Assembly: GCA_021812825.1 (NCBI GenBank)
Contig: JAKAMO010000002.1
Location: forward strand, 1 to 64,000
Reading direction: 5' to 3'
Source of the DNA: a bacterium
GTDB taxonomy: Bacteria > Elusimicrobiota > Elusimicrobia > Elusimicrobiales > UBA9959
DNA: 64,000 bases
Under the pieces are notes generated by a model. It was not told where the DNA came from. It ran no database searches and saw nothing but the letters and a program-made list of their open reading frames with translations. The translations under genes were made by a program, and so were the position numbers. Below, piece after piece: positions 32,594 through 44,012 of the stretch. The first letter of the stretch is position 1. Every line of letters starts with the position of its first letter.

Positions 32594-33862
32594 ATGCTGG
32601 ACATAAACCTTATCAGGACCGACGCGGAGAAGGTCAGGAAAGCCCTGCTGAAGCGCATGGATTCCGTCGACCTGGACCCCGTCGTGTCGCTGGACAGGCG
32701 CCGCCGGGAGCTGCTCACCGAGAGCGAGGCGCTCAAGATGAAGAAGAACGCCGCCTCCGCCGGCGTGAAGAAGCTGGACAAGGACGCCCAGCAGGCCGTT
32801 TTCGCCGAGATGAAGGAGATAGCGGCGCGCATAAAGGCCATCGACGCCGAGGTGGCGGCCGCCGAGGCGCAGCTCTCCGAGCTGATGGCCGGCCTGCCGA
32901 ACATGCCGGCCGAAGACGTCGTCGCAGGCGGCAAGGAGAACAACGCCGTGGTGCGCGAATGGGGGAAGAGGCCGGAGTTCGGCTTCACCGCCAAGGGCCA
33001 CCTGGAGCTTTCGAAGGACCTGGGTCTGATAGACTACGAGCGCGGCGCGAAGCTGGGCGGCGCCGGTTTCTGGGTATACCGCGACATGGGCGCGCGGCTG
33101 GAGTGGGCGCTGCTGAACTTCTTCGTGCAGACGCATCTGGCCGCCGGCTACTCCTTCACGCTGCCGCCGCATATCCTGAACTACGAGTGCGGCTACACCG
33201 CGGGGCAGTTCCCCAAGTTCAAGGACGACGTGTTCCTGCTGGCCGGCACCGGCGACAAGACGCAGTTCCTGCTGCCGACGGCCGAGACCGCGCTGATCAG
33301 CCTGCACCGCGACGAGATCCTGAAAGAGGACGAGCTGCCGAGGAAGTATTTCGCCTACACCCCCTGCTACCGCAAGGAGGCCGGCGGCTACGGCGCCAAC
33401 GAGCGCGGCATGATACGCGGCCACCAGTTCAACAAGGTGGAGCTGATACAGTTCGCGAAGCCCGAGCAGTCGGCCGCCGCCTTCGACGAGATGGTCGGCC
33501 AGGTGGAGGGCGTAATGCAGAAGCTGGGCCTGCATTACCGGCTGGTCAAGCTGGCCGCGCAGGACTGCAGCGCCTCGATGGCCCGCACCTACGATATAGA
33601 GGTCTGGATACCGAGCATGAAGACCTATAAGGAGGTCAGCTCGGTCTCGAACGCGCACGATTACCAGGCGCGCCGGGGAGCGATGCGCTTCAAACGCGCC
33701 GCCACCGGCAAGAACGAATTCCTGCACACGCTCAACGGCTCCTGCCTGGCCACCAGCCGGCTGTTCCCGGCCATTCTGGAGCAGTTCCAGCAGGCTGACG
33801 GCTCGGTGCTGGTACCCGAGGTCCTGCGCGCCTCCGTAGGGGCCGACAGGATAACGATATGA
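32594..33862 (+). CDS. serS: Seryl-tRNA synthetase
   Basis: 422 aa class II synthetase charging tRNA-Ser and tRNA-Sec. The N-terminal helical hairpin (about residues 30-100, charged coiled coil) is followed by the catalytic core with motif 2 in TPCYRKEAGGYG and ERGMIRGHQFNKVE, and motif 3 near NGSCLATSRLFPAILE. Length is normal. The stop overlaps the next gene's start by 4 bases. Confidence 0.97.
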   Translation: MLDINLIRTDAEKVRKALLKRMDSVDLDPVVSLDRRRRELLTESEALKMKKNAASAGVKKLDKDAQQAVFAEMKEIAARIKAIDAEVAAAEAQLSELMAGLPNMPAEDVVAGGKENNAVVREWGKRPEFGFTAKGHLELSKDLGLIDYERGAKLGGAGFWVYRDMGARLEWALLNFFVQTHLAAGYSFTLPPHILNYECGYTAGQFPKFKDDVFLLAGTGDKTQFLLPTAETALISLHRDEILKEDELPRKYFAYTPCYRKEAGGYGANERGMIRGHQFNKVELIQFAKPEQSAAAFDEMVGQVEGVMQKLGLHYRLVKLAAQDCSASMARTYDIEVWIPSMKTYKEVSSVSNAHDYQARRGAMRFKRAATGKNEFLHTLNGSCLATSRLFPAILEQFQQADGSVLVPEVLRASVGADRITI

Positions 33863-35058
33863 GGAAACTCGCGCTTTCCGCCCTGTTGCTCTCTTTCTGC
33901 GCCGCGGCCGCTCCGGCGAAGAAGGCCGAGCTGGAACCGCTCCCCGAGGACCTTAAGGTGCTGGCCAAGAACGGCCTGGACTCCATCTACGCGGTGGATA
34001 TCCCGGCCGCGGAGAAGTACTTCAGCGAGGCCCTGAAGAAATATCCCGACCACCCGATCCCCTACTTCGGGATGGCTATGTCCAAGTGGGCCGAGCTGGA
34101 GTATCTCGAGGATGAATCCGATCCGGGGCTGGAGAAGCAGTACGGGGAGCTTACGGACAAGGCCCTCGAAGTGGGCCGTGCCTGGATAAAGAAGCATCCC
34201 GGCGACGCCAACGCCTATCTGGTGCTGGGCGGCATGTACGGACTGCGCGCGCGCCTGGGCGTGCTGCAGCATCACTGGGTGGACGCTTTCCTGACCGGGA
34301 AGAAGGCGCTGTCGGCCACGCGCAGATCGCTCAAAATAGACCCCGAGCTGTACGACGCCTACCTGGGCCTCGGCATGTACGAGTACTACTCCGGCACGCT
34401 GTCGGGCGTGGTCAAGCTGCTGGCCGCTATCGTGATGCGGGGGGACGCGAAAAAGGGCCTCGAGTATCTGAACCTCTGCCGCGAGAAGGGCTATTTCAAC
34501 GCGCTGGCCGCCAAGCTGATGCTGATAGAGATCTACACCACCACCGGCAGCCCTTACAAGGACCCGGCCACGGCCGTTAAATGGGCCAGGGAGCTGCGCG
34601 CGCAGTATCCGAACCACCCGCAGATGCATTTCGTCGAGATAGTCTCGCTGTACGAGAACAAGGAGTACGACGAGTCCCGCAAGGAGGCCCTGGACTATCT
34701 CAAGAAGGTGGAGGACGGCGTGGTACCCTACCGCCGCCGCTACCTTCCGCGGGTGCTGACCGCGATAGGGACCACCTACCTGGTGGAGAAAAAGTACGAC
34801 GAGGCGGCCGAGTATTTCAAGCGCGCGGCCGACACCCTCAAGGAAGACCCCAAGACCCACCCGGCCCGCTGGGGCGTCTGGGCCATAGTGCGGCTCGGCA
34901 ATGTCAGCGATCTGAAAGGCCTGCGCGACAAGGCGCTCGAGTATTATAAGCAGGCACAGGCCTACAGGGACGACTGGGGTTTCTCCGAGTCGATAGAGAA
35001 ATACCTGAAGTCGCCGTTCTCGGCCGCGGCGCTCCCCGGCCAGCTGCCCCCTCCCTGA
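33859..35058 (+). CDS. Secreted TPR-repeat protein
   Basis: 399 aa with a signal peptide (about residues 1-20, ending AAAAPAKK). The remainder is helical, with several TPR-like units (AEKYFSEALKKYPDHPIPYF; a later EAAEYFKRAADTLKEDP). TPR proteins scaffold other proteins; the partner is unknown. It is translationally coupled to serS, but the relationship may be only positional. Confidence 0.8.
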   Translation: MRKLALSALLLSFCAAAAPAKKAELEPLPEDLKVLAKNGLDSIYAVDIPAAEKYFSEALKKYPDHPIPYFGMAMSKWAELEYLEDESDPGLEKQYGELTDKALEVGRAWIKKHPGDANAYLVLGGMYGLRARLGVLQHHWVDAFLTGKKALSATRRSLKIDPELYDAYLGLGMYEYYSGTLSGVVKLLAAIVMRGDAKKGLEYLNLCREKGYFNALAAKLMLIEIYTTTGSPYKDPATAVKWARELRAQYPNHPQMHFVEIVSLYENKEYDESRKEALDYLKKVEDGVVPYRRRYLPRVLTAIGTTYLVEKKYDEAAEYFKRAADTLKEDPKTHPARWGVWAIVRLGNVSDLKGLRDKALEYYKQAQAYRDDWGFSESIEKYLKSPFSAAALPGQLPPP

Positions 35059-35060
35059 CG

Positions 35061-35489
35061 ATGAGCGGCGAGACTGTCATCTTCCTGGTCCTGGCCATAC
35101 TGGGCTTCGGGCTCGGCGCTTTCTTCGATAAGATCAGTCTCAGGCACCTGGACCCGGCCGGCGCCTTCTTCGCGCGCCTGCTGGTGATGGTGGTCCTGTT
35201 CGTGCCGGTGCTCATCTGGAAGTCCCCGCAGACCAAGCAGGCCCTGCTGGGCTCCGACCGGCTGGGCCCGGTGTTCGTGGGCCTGAGCGTGATAGTCTCG
35301 ATGTCCGCGGTCCTGTTCTTCCTCAAGGCGCTTTCGGAAGGTCAGGCCACCAGGATAGTGCCGCTCAGCTCCACTTACCCGTTCGTCACTTTCGTGCTGG
35401 CTCTGGCCTTCCTCGGCGAGAGCTTCACGCTGAACAAATTCCTGGGCACGCTGCTGCTGTCGGGCGGGGTGTACTTCATCTCCAGGTGA
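35061..35489 (+). CDS. EamA-like single-domain membrane transporter
   Basis: 142 aa with about five transmembrane helices. It looks like one half of a DMT-superfamily transporter: ALSEGQATRIVPLSSTYPFVT followed by FLGESFTLNKFLGTLLL is the EamA C-terminal signature. Single-domain members function as dimers. Substrate unknown. The gene begins 2 bases after the previous stop. Confidence 0.85.
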   Translation: MSGETVIFLVLAILGFGLGAFFDKISLRHLDPAGAFFARLLVMVVLFVPVLIWKSPQTKQALLGSDRLGPVFVGLSVIVSMSAVLFFLKALSEGQATRIVPLSSTYPFVTFVLALAFLGESFTLNKFLGTLLLSGGVYFISR

Positions 35490-35521
35490 ACCGTGGCCTG
35501 CGCCGCCCGGGGTTCTGACCT

Positions 35522-35878
35522 ATGACCCCTGAAGAATTCGAAGCCGCCGTGGAGCGGGCCATAAAGGGCCTGCCGCGCGTTTTCCGCTCCAGGCTGCGGA
35601 ACGTGGCCGTGATCATCAGGGTCAGGCCCACCGCGGAGCAGCGCCGGCGCTTCGGCCCGGGCCTGCTCGGGCTTTACGAGGGCGTGCCTGCCACCGAACG
35701 CGGAGCGGCCGACGGCGGGCTGATGCCGGACAAGATAACGCTTTTCAGGGAGAACCTGCAGGCCGGGGCGCGGGACGGGGCGGAGACCGAGGAGCGGGTG
35801 CGTCACACCCTGATGCACGAGATAGCCCACCACTTCGGCATGGACGACGACGAGCTCAGGGAGAAAGGGCTTTACTGA
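35522..35878 (+). CDS. Metallopeptidase-family protein (zincin, PF06262-like)
   Basis: 118 aa. The motif HEIAHHFGMDDDEL near the C-terminus is the HExxH zinc motif with a downstream Asp as in the small zincin family. The upstream EEFEAAVERAIKGLPRVF segment also matches. Substrates of this family are not established. Weak ribosome binding site. Confidence 0.85.
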   Translation: MTPEEFEAAVERAIKGLPRVFRSRLRNVAVIIRVRPTAEQRRRFGPGLLGLYEGVPATERGAADGGLMPDKITLFRENLQAGARDGAETEERVRHTLMHEIAHHFGMDDDELREKGLY

Positions 35879-35911
35879 CGCCGGTACTTTGCGCTACTTA
35901 AAGGAGGAGCT

Positions 35912-36175
35912 ATGGACAGGGCCGTATGGCTGAAATTGTTCGCGAAGCGTTTTAAGGTGATACAGGACAGTATGGACTCGTTGCCCGGAGAGGTCACCTA
36001 CCACATCCCGGAGAAGCAGGTAGTGGTTATAATAGGCTCGTCCACTCCGGCAGGCGCCCTCAGGGCCGAATCGCTGACCGATACCGAGGAGTGCCTGATC
36101 GTAAACCGCGGCCAGGGCAAGCGCTCCTTCGTTGACTGGGATAAGATAGACGCCATCTGCACGGCCGAGACCTGA
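35912..36175 (+). CDS. Small conserved-looking protein, function unknown
   Basis: 87 aa, soluble, predicted alpha/beta. It begins with a helix (AVWLKLFAKRFKVIQDS) and has strands YHIPEKQVVVIIGSS and KRSFVDWDKIDAICTAE. A strong AAAGGAGGAGCT ribosome binding site shows it is a real gene. It resembles small nucleic-acid-binding folds only vaguely; no family is claimed. Confidence 0.65.
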   Translation: MDRAVWLKLFAKRFKVIQDSMDSLPGEVTYHIPEKQVVVIIGSSTPAGALRAESLTDTEECLIVNRGQGKRSFVDWDKIDAICTAET

Positions 36176-36194
36176 GGCCGCAGGCGGGTCCGAT

Positions 36195-37490
36195 TCAGAC
36201 GAGCTCGGCGCGCCGCAGATAGCCCTCGGCGCTGGTGATCCTCGCCTTCACGAAATCTCCGGCCTTGAGCTTCGCTCCGGGAGGCGGCGCGACCTCCACC
36301 CGGCCGTCTATTTCGGGCGCATCCCGGTAGGTGCGCCCGAAATAGGGAGAATCCATCAGCAGGTCCAGGGTCTTTCCCCTCAGCTTAGCGTTTATCGCGT
36401 CCACCACCCCGCTCTGGGCGCGTACCAGCGCCTCAACCCTCTCCGTCTTGGTGCGTTCTTCCACCTGCTCCGGGAAGCCGGCGGCCGAGGTGCCGGGTTC
36501 GCGCGAATAGGGGAATACCCCGAGGTTGTCGAACCTGGCTTCCTTGACGAAGGAGACCAGCTTCCTGAAATCGGCGGCGGTCTCCCCCGGAAAGCCTGCT
36601 ATGAAATTGGTGCGGATGGCGAGTCCCGGCATCGCGCGGCGCAGCTCGGCTATTTTGGACTTGATGGTCGCCGCGGTGGAAGAGCGGTTCATCCTGCGGA
36701 GCACCGGGTCCGAGATGTGCTGCAGAGGCATGTCCAGATAGCGGGCCACGCTCTTGTTGGCCTTCATCACGGCTATCAGTTCCTTGGTAACGCGCTCCGG
36801 GTAGACGTACATCAGGCGCCACCAGCGGACGCTTTTTATCTTCACCAGCTCCTTCAGCAGCTCGGCCAGCCGCGGCTTGCCGTAGATGTCCGCGCCGTAG
36901 GAGGTGGTGTCCTGGGCTATCAGCGAGATCTCCACCGCCCCGCTGGCTGCCAGGCGCGAGGCCTCCTCCAGCACCGATTCGAACGGCTTGGAGCGGAACT
37001 GGCCGCGTATCGAAGGGATAAGACAGTAGGCGCAGCGGTTGTCGCAGCCGTCGGCTATCTTGAGGTAGGCGCTGTGCCGGGCCGTGAGCCGGGCCTTCAG
37101 GTGGGGGGAGTCCAGTCCCGCGGCGGGGGCGATGAACGTCCCGCCTTCCTTCACCGCTTCCGCGGCCCTGGCCAGGGCGTTGATGCCGACCAGGACGTCT
37201 ATATCGGGGAACTTCTGCAGCAGGGCGTTCTTCTCGCGCTCCACCAGGCAGCCGGAAACTATCACCTTGGAGAGCTTCCCGCGCGCCTTGAGGCGCAGCA
37301 GACGGCGTATCTCGCCCTCCGACTCCTCCACGGCCGAGCCCAGGAAGGCGCAGGTGTTTATCATCGCGGCGTCCGCGCCTTCCTCTTTCTGCGTCAGCTC
37401 CCAGCCGGCGGCGGCCAGCTCCCCGGCCATGACCTCGGCGTCCGTGAGGTTCTTGGGGCAGCCGAGGGAGACGATGAAGAGTTTTGGCAT
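36195..37490 (-). CDS. rimO: Ribosomal protein S12 methylthiotransferase RimO
   Basis: 431 aa radical SAM enzyme that adds a methylthio group to an aspartate of ribosomal protein S12. N-terminal UPF0004 domain with SLGCPKNLTDAE, INTCAFL and VSGCLVERE (three cysteines for the auxiliary cluster), then the radical SAM motif in DGCDNRCAYCLIPSIRGQFRS, and a C-terminal TRAM domain. SIRG and the cysteine pattern fit RimO better than MiaB. Confidence 0.95.
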   Translation of the reverse strand: MPKLFIVSLGCPKNLTDAEVMAGELAAAGWELTQKEEGADAAMINTCAFLGSAVEESEGEIRRLLRLKARGKLSKVIVSGCLVEREKNALLQKFPDIDVLVGINALARAAEAVKEGGTFIAPAAGLDSPHLKARLTARHSAYLKIADGCDNRCAYCLIPSIRGQFRSKPFESVLEEASRLAASGAVEISLIAQDTTSYGADIYGKPRLAELLKELVKIKSVRWWRLMYVYPERVTKELIAVMKANKSVARYLDMPLQHISDPVLRRMNRSSTAATIKSKIAELRRAMPGLAIRTNFIAGFPGETAADFRKLVSFVKEARFDNLGVFPYSREPGTSAAGFPEQVEERTKTERVEALVRAQSGVVDAINAKLRGKTLDLLMDSPYFGRTYRDAPEIDGRVEVAPPPGAKLKAGDFVKARITSAEGYLRRAELV

Positions 37491-37524
37491 GGTGCGGGAG
37501 GGGGCGGCGGGTACCCGGGCCAGC

Positions 37525-38451
37525 TCAGTGGCGCTCGAAGCGCTTGATCAGGAAATAGGTTATCCAGGCGATCAGCAGCATGATCGCCATGAAGAGCGGA
37601 TAGGCTATCTTCGGGTCGTGTATGCCCGTTATGGCGTAGAGCTCCGACATGCCGCCCACCCCGGCGAAGAAGCTCGGTATTGCCACGGCTATGACTACGG
37701 CGTTGAGGTTCTTCATCAGGATATTCAGGTTGTTGCTGACGATGGAGGCGCGGGCGCCTACCATCGAGGCGAAGATGTTCGAGTAGATGGAGGCCTGGCG
37801 GTAGCACTGCAGGTTCTCGATCATTATGTCGTCGATGAACTCGATGCTGCGCTCGCTGAAGCCCGCCTTCTCCGCGCCGTGCTTGAGCCGCTCGATCACG
37901 CTGGTGTTGGAGGTGATCGCGTTCACGTAGTAGACCAGGCTCTTCTCCAAAGTGAACATGTTGATCAGGTGCCGGTTCTCCATCGAGTAGGTGATCTTTG
38001 TCTCCAGCTCGTCGGCGATCATGTTGATCACCTTCAGGTGCTCCATGAAGTGGAAGATCGAGCTGTAGATCAGCTTCAGGAAGATCTCGCGGATGCCCGT
38101 GACCTGCTTGAAGTACTTGCCGGAGAACATGTTGATGTCCTCGGAGAGGGCCAGCAGCAGCTTGTCCTTGAACAGGAAGAGACCCATCGAGGAGACCTTG
38201 AACATGAAGTGGTCCTTCGACGAGTAGTTCTTGGGCCGCTTGAAGATCAGGGCCAGGTGGTCCGGTTCCGTCTCCATGCGGGCCGGCTCCTCGGGGTCGA
38301 ACGCCGAGCTGAAGGTGTGCTCGTCGAGATCGAAATTCTCTACGAGCCACTTTTTCTCGTCCTCGCTGGGGCTGATGGCGACCCAGATCTGCGGGGTCTC
38401 GGCCTCCACCTGCCTCAGCTGGCGGTCATCTATCCTGTAGCGTTTGATCAT
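37525..38451 (-). CDS. CorA-like divalent cation channel, atypical selectivity motif
   Basis: 308 aa. Layout of a CorA-family protein: soluble N-terminal funnel, long helices (about residues 110-250) and two C-terminal transmembrane helices with a basic tail (LIKRFERH). The canonical GMN selectivity motif at the end of the first membrane helix is replaced by FFAGVGGMSELY. CorA-like exporters and ZntB proteins also vary here, so Mg2+ transport should not be assumed. It follows sucD by 40 bases on the same strand. Confidence 0.85.
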   Translation of the reverse strand: MIKRYRIDDRQLRQVEAETPQIWVAISPSEDEKKWLVENFDLDEHTFSSAFDPEEPARMETEPDHLALIFKRPKNYSSKDHFMFKVSSMGLFLFKDKLLLALSEDINMFSGKYFKQVTGIREIFLKLIYSSIFHFMEHLKVINMIADELETKITYSMENRHLINMFTLEKSLVYYVNAITSNTSVIERLKHGAEKAGFSERSIEFIDDIMIENLQCYRQASIYSNIFASMVGARASIVSNNLNILMKNLNAVVIAVAIPSFFAGVGGMSELYAITGIHDPKIAYPLFMAIMLLIAWITYFLIKRFERH

Positions 38452-38491
38452 TGAATCGGGAAGGGCGCCCCTAAGCGCGGCGCCCGTTCGG

Positions 38492-39406
38492 TCAGCGGCC
38501 GGCCTTCTCCTTCGCGGGAGCGGGCTTCAGCTTAGCGGCTACGGCAGCCCCGATCCCGGAGAGGTTGTCCACCACGGTGGCGCCGGCCTTCTTCAGCGCC
38601 TCCACCTTGGAGGCGTGGGTGCCGGAACCGCCCTCGACTATGGCGCCGGCGTGGCCCATGCGTCGTCCGGGGGGGGCGGTCTTGCCGGCCACGAAGCAGA
38701 ACACCGGCTTGGTCATGTGCTCCTTGATGTAGCGGGCCGCATCCTCCTCGGCGGAGCCGCCGATCTCGCCTATCATGATGACGGCCTCGGTCTGCTTGTC
38801 GGCCTGGAAGAGCTTCAGCGCGTCCACGAAGTTCATGCCCTGAACCGGGTCGCCGCCTATGCCCACGACGCTGCTCTGGCCCAGGCCCTGGCAGGTGACC
38901 TGCCAGACCGCCTCGTAGGTCAGCGTGCCGGAGCGGGAGACCACGCCCACGGAGCCCTTCTTGTGGATATAGCCGGGCATGATGCCGGCCTTGCACTCCT
39001 CCGGGGTTATCACGCCGGGGCAGTTGGGACCGACCAGCGTGACGTCGCGGCCCGCGGCCCGCATCGCGCTCAGGCGCTTCTTGACGCGGACCATGTCCAT
39101 CACCGGGATGCCCTCGGTGATGCAGATGATGACCGGTATGCCGCCGTCGGCCGCCTCGAGTATCGAGTCGGCGGCGTACGGCGGAGGCACGAAGATCAGC
39201 GACGCGTTCGCGCCGGTGGCCTTCACGGCGTCGCGGACGGTGTTGAAGACCGGCTTGCCGAGATGCTCGGTGCCGCCCTTGCCGGGGGTTATGCCGCCCA
39301 CCACGTTGGAGCCGTACTCAATGCACTGCTGGGCGTGGAAGGAGCCCTGCGCGCCGGTGAGGCCGTGGACGAGAAGCTTGGTGTTCTTGTTCAGAAGTAT
39401 GGACAT
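38492..39406 (-). CDS. sucD: Succinyl-CoA synthetase alpha subunit
   Basis: 304 aa. With SucC it interconverts succinyl-CoA and succinate, making ATP or GTP. It has the CoA-binding N-terminus ([21 protein letters not shown]) and the phospho-histidine loop in [14 protein letters not shown]. The start at 39406 has GGAGA upstream; the longer frame runs into the palindromic spacer. Downstream in the same operon as sucC, separated from it by an unusual inverted repeat. Confidence 0.96.
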   Translation of the reverse strand: MSILLNKNTKLLVHGLTGAQGSFHAQQCIEYGSNVVGGITPGKGGTEHLGKPVFNTVRDAVKATGANASLIFVPPPYAADSILEAADGGIPVIICITEGIPVMDMVRVKKRLSAMRAAGRDVTLVGPNCPGVITPEECKAGIMPGYIHKKGSVGVVSRSGTLTYEAVWQVTCQGLGQSSVVGIGGDPVQGMNFVDALKLFQADKQTEAVIMIGEIGGSAEEDAARYIKEHMTKPVFCFVAGKTAPPGRRMGHAGAIVEGGSGTHASKVEALKKAGATVVDNLSGIGAAVAAKLKPAPAKEKAGR

Positions 39407-39439
39407 ATGTTCTGTCTCCTGTGAAAATAATCGTTCCCT

Positions 39440-39556
39440 GTTCCCCGGGGCGGACCTGCCTGAACCCGGGTTCACTGCAGGGGAACCGTTGCGCGGTTCC
39501 CCCCCGAAGCGGGGCCCCCCTTCCCCAACGGGTCCAGGCAGGTCCGCTCCGGGAAC
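39440..39556. repeat. 117-bp palindromic spacer between sucC and sucD
   Basis: The arms 39440-39468 and 39529-39556 are inverted repeats over about 28 bases with a few mismatches; both contain CGGACCTGCCTG. Inside is a second hairpin, GGGAACCG/CGGTTCCC (39481-39500). The whole fits between the two genes without interrupting either. It could be a mobile palindromic element or an RNA structure that sets the SucC:SucD ratio. Confidence 0.75.
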
Positions 39557-39562
39557 CTTTCC

Positions 39563-40723
<1,161 letters not shown>

Positions 40724-40855
40724 CTAGTGGTCCTCCAGGCCTGAATGGGCGGGCTGCGGCCGACCGCGAGCTCGTCGGGCGGGCGCAAACGCGTCCCGGA
40801 CGCCCGCCGCTGTCGCCGCGCGGCGCGTCCCGGGCGCGGGTTTGAACCCCGGTTA

Positions 40856-40873
40856 TATAATTTGTAGTATAAT
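40856..40873 (+). promoter_or_regulatory. korA promoter region with two -10 boxes
   Basis: TATAAT at 40856-40861 and again at 40868-40873, about 65-80 bp upstream of korA. No strong -35 at ideal spacing (TTTGAA at 40841). The rest of the 214-bp sucC/korA gap (40724-40855) is GC-rich with no gene. Confidence 0.5.
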
Positions 40874-40937
40874 TTGTGATAGCAAGTCCAGCCCCGCAGA
40901 CGGCAATCTCACAGTCAAACATACAGAGGTTATCCAA

Positions 40938-42791
<1,854 letters not shown>

Positions 42792-42792
42792 C

Positions 42793-43791
42793 ATGGAAAA
42801 CACCAAGCTCACCGCCAAGGACTTCTCTTCCGGGCTGCCCGTAAAGTGGTGCCCCGGCTGCGGCGACTTCGCCATCCTGAACGTGATACAGAAGACGATG
42901 GCCAACATGGGGCTGCCCCGCGAGAAGTTCGCGGTCATCTCGGGCATAGGCTGCTCCAGCCGCTTCCCGTACTACGTCAGCACGTACGGCTTCCACACGC
43001 TGCACGGCCGCGCCTGCGCCGTGGCTTCCGGGGTCAAGCTGTCCAACCCCGAGCTGTCCGTCTGGGTCATCACCGGAGACGGCGACGGCCTGTCGATAGG
43101 CGGCAACCACACGATGCACGCGATACGCAGGAACATGGACCTGAAGATAATCCTGTTCAATAACCGCATCTACGGCCTCACGAAAGGCCAGGCCTCTCCG
43201 ACCACGCTGCCGGGCTCTAAGACCAAGACCACGCCGCTGGGCGCGATAGACTACCCGTTCAACCCGGCCCGCTTCGCGGTGGGCCTGGACTGCACGTTCG
43301 TCGCGCGCTGCATAGACAGCGACATCGCCGGCAGCACCGCGGTGATGGAGCGGGCGGCCAAGCACGTGGGGACGGCCTTCGTGGAGATCTATCAGAAATG
43401 CGTGCCGTTCACGGACAAGGAGTTCGAGTGGCTGAAGGACCCGGCCACGAAAGAGGACATGATACTGCGCGTAGAGCACGGCAAGCCGCTCGTCTTCGGC
43501 AAGGACAAGAACAAGGGCATAGCGATAAAGAACATGAAGGCCGAGATCGTGACGTTCAGCGGCGCGGTGCCGGCCGAGGTGGCCGTCTACGACGAGACCA
43601 ACGACGAGATGGCCCACCTGATCAGCGGCCTGAAGCATCCCGAGTTCCCGACGCCGATAGGCGTGTTCAGGGCCGTGCGCAAGCCGGCCTACGAGGAGCT
43701 CTACTACGACCAGATCAAGCACGTGGGCGACACCAAGGAGCACGAGCTCGAGGCGGTGCTGACCGGCCCCGACGCCTGGGAGATGAAGTAG
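42793..43791 (+). CDS. korB: 2-oxoglutarate:ferredoxin oxidoreductase, beta subunit
   Basis: 332 aa thiamine-pyrophosphate-binding subunit. It has KWCPGCGDFAIL (two of the four-cysteine cluster ligands), GIGCSSRFPYY, the TPP loop GDGDGLSIGGNH, and NNRIYGLTKGQ. The substrate could also be another 2-oxoacid, but the neighbouring sucCD genes support 2-oxoglutarate. Followed by a strong terminator. Confidence 0.93.
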   Translation: MENTKLTAKDFSSGLPVKWCPGCGDFAILNVIQKTMANMGLPREKFAVISGIGCSSRFPYYVSTYGFHTLHGRACAVASGVKLSNPELSVWVITGDGDGLSIGGNHTMHAIRRNMDLKIILFNNRIYGLTKGQASPTTLPGSKTKTTPLGAIDYPFNPARFAVGLDCTFVARCIDSDIAGSTAVMERAAKHVGTAFVEIYQKCVPFTDKEFEWLKDPATKEDMILRVEHGKPLVFGKDKNKGIAIKNMKAEIVTFSGAVPAEVAVYDETNDEMAHLISGLKHPEFPTPIGVFRAVRKPAYEELYYDQIKHVGDTKEHELEAVLTGPDAWEMK

Positions 43792-43812
43792 CCCACGACC
43801 TGTAACGGAAGC

Positions 43813-43849
43813 AAAAAGAGAGCCCCGCGAAAGCGGGGCTTCTCTTTTT
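43813..43849. terminator. kor operon terminator
   Basis: Long stem AGAGAGCCCCGC/GCGGGGCTTCTCT with a GAAA tetraloop, A-run before and T-run after, so active on both strands. Confidence 0.9.
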
Positions 43850-43870
43850 ATCCCAGAGCATAGCGCGGGA

Positions 43871-43998
43871 CCTGTCGGCGGGTCGGGCCGTCGGGCACGC
43901 GGTCTCGCAGCACCGTGCTCGCCGCTCGTCACTCCCTCGCCGCGCTGCGCAAACGGCTTCGGTCCGCGACGGCCCTCCGTGCCCGAACCCGCCGGCAC
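43871..43998. repeat. 128-bp repeat with terminal inverted repeats, copy B
   Basis: Reverse-orientation copy of the element at 575-702. The core 43889-43978 is nearly identical to copy A. The outer arms (43871-43888 and 43981-43998) differ in sequence from copy A but still pair with each other, with one bulge. It fills the gap between korB and the convergent SpoIID-like gene. Confidence 0.75.
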
Positions 43999-44012
43999 CC
44001 GCGCGCGGGCGG

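Noticed and set aside
35912..36175. Spurious small ORF
   Set aside because: A strong ribosome binding site and position after co-directional genes support a real gene, so it was kept as a gene of unknown function.
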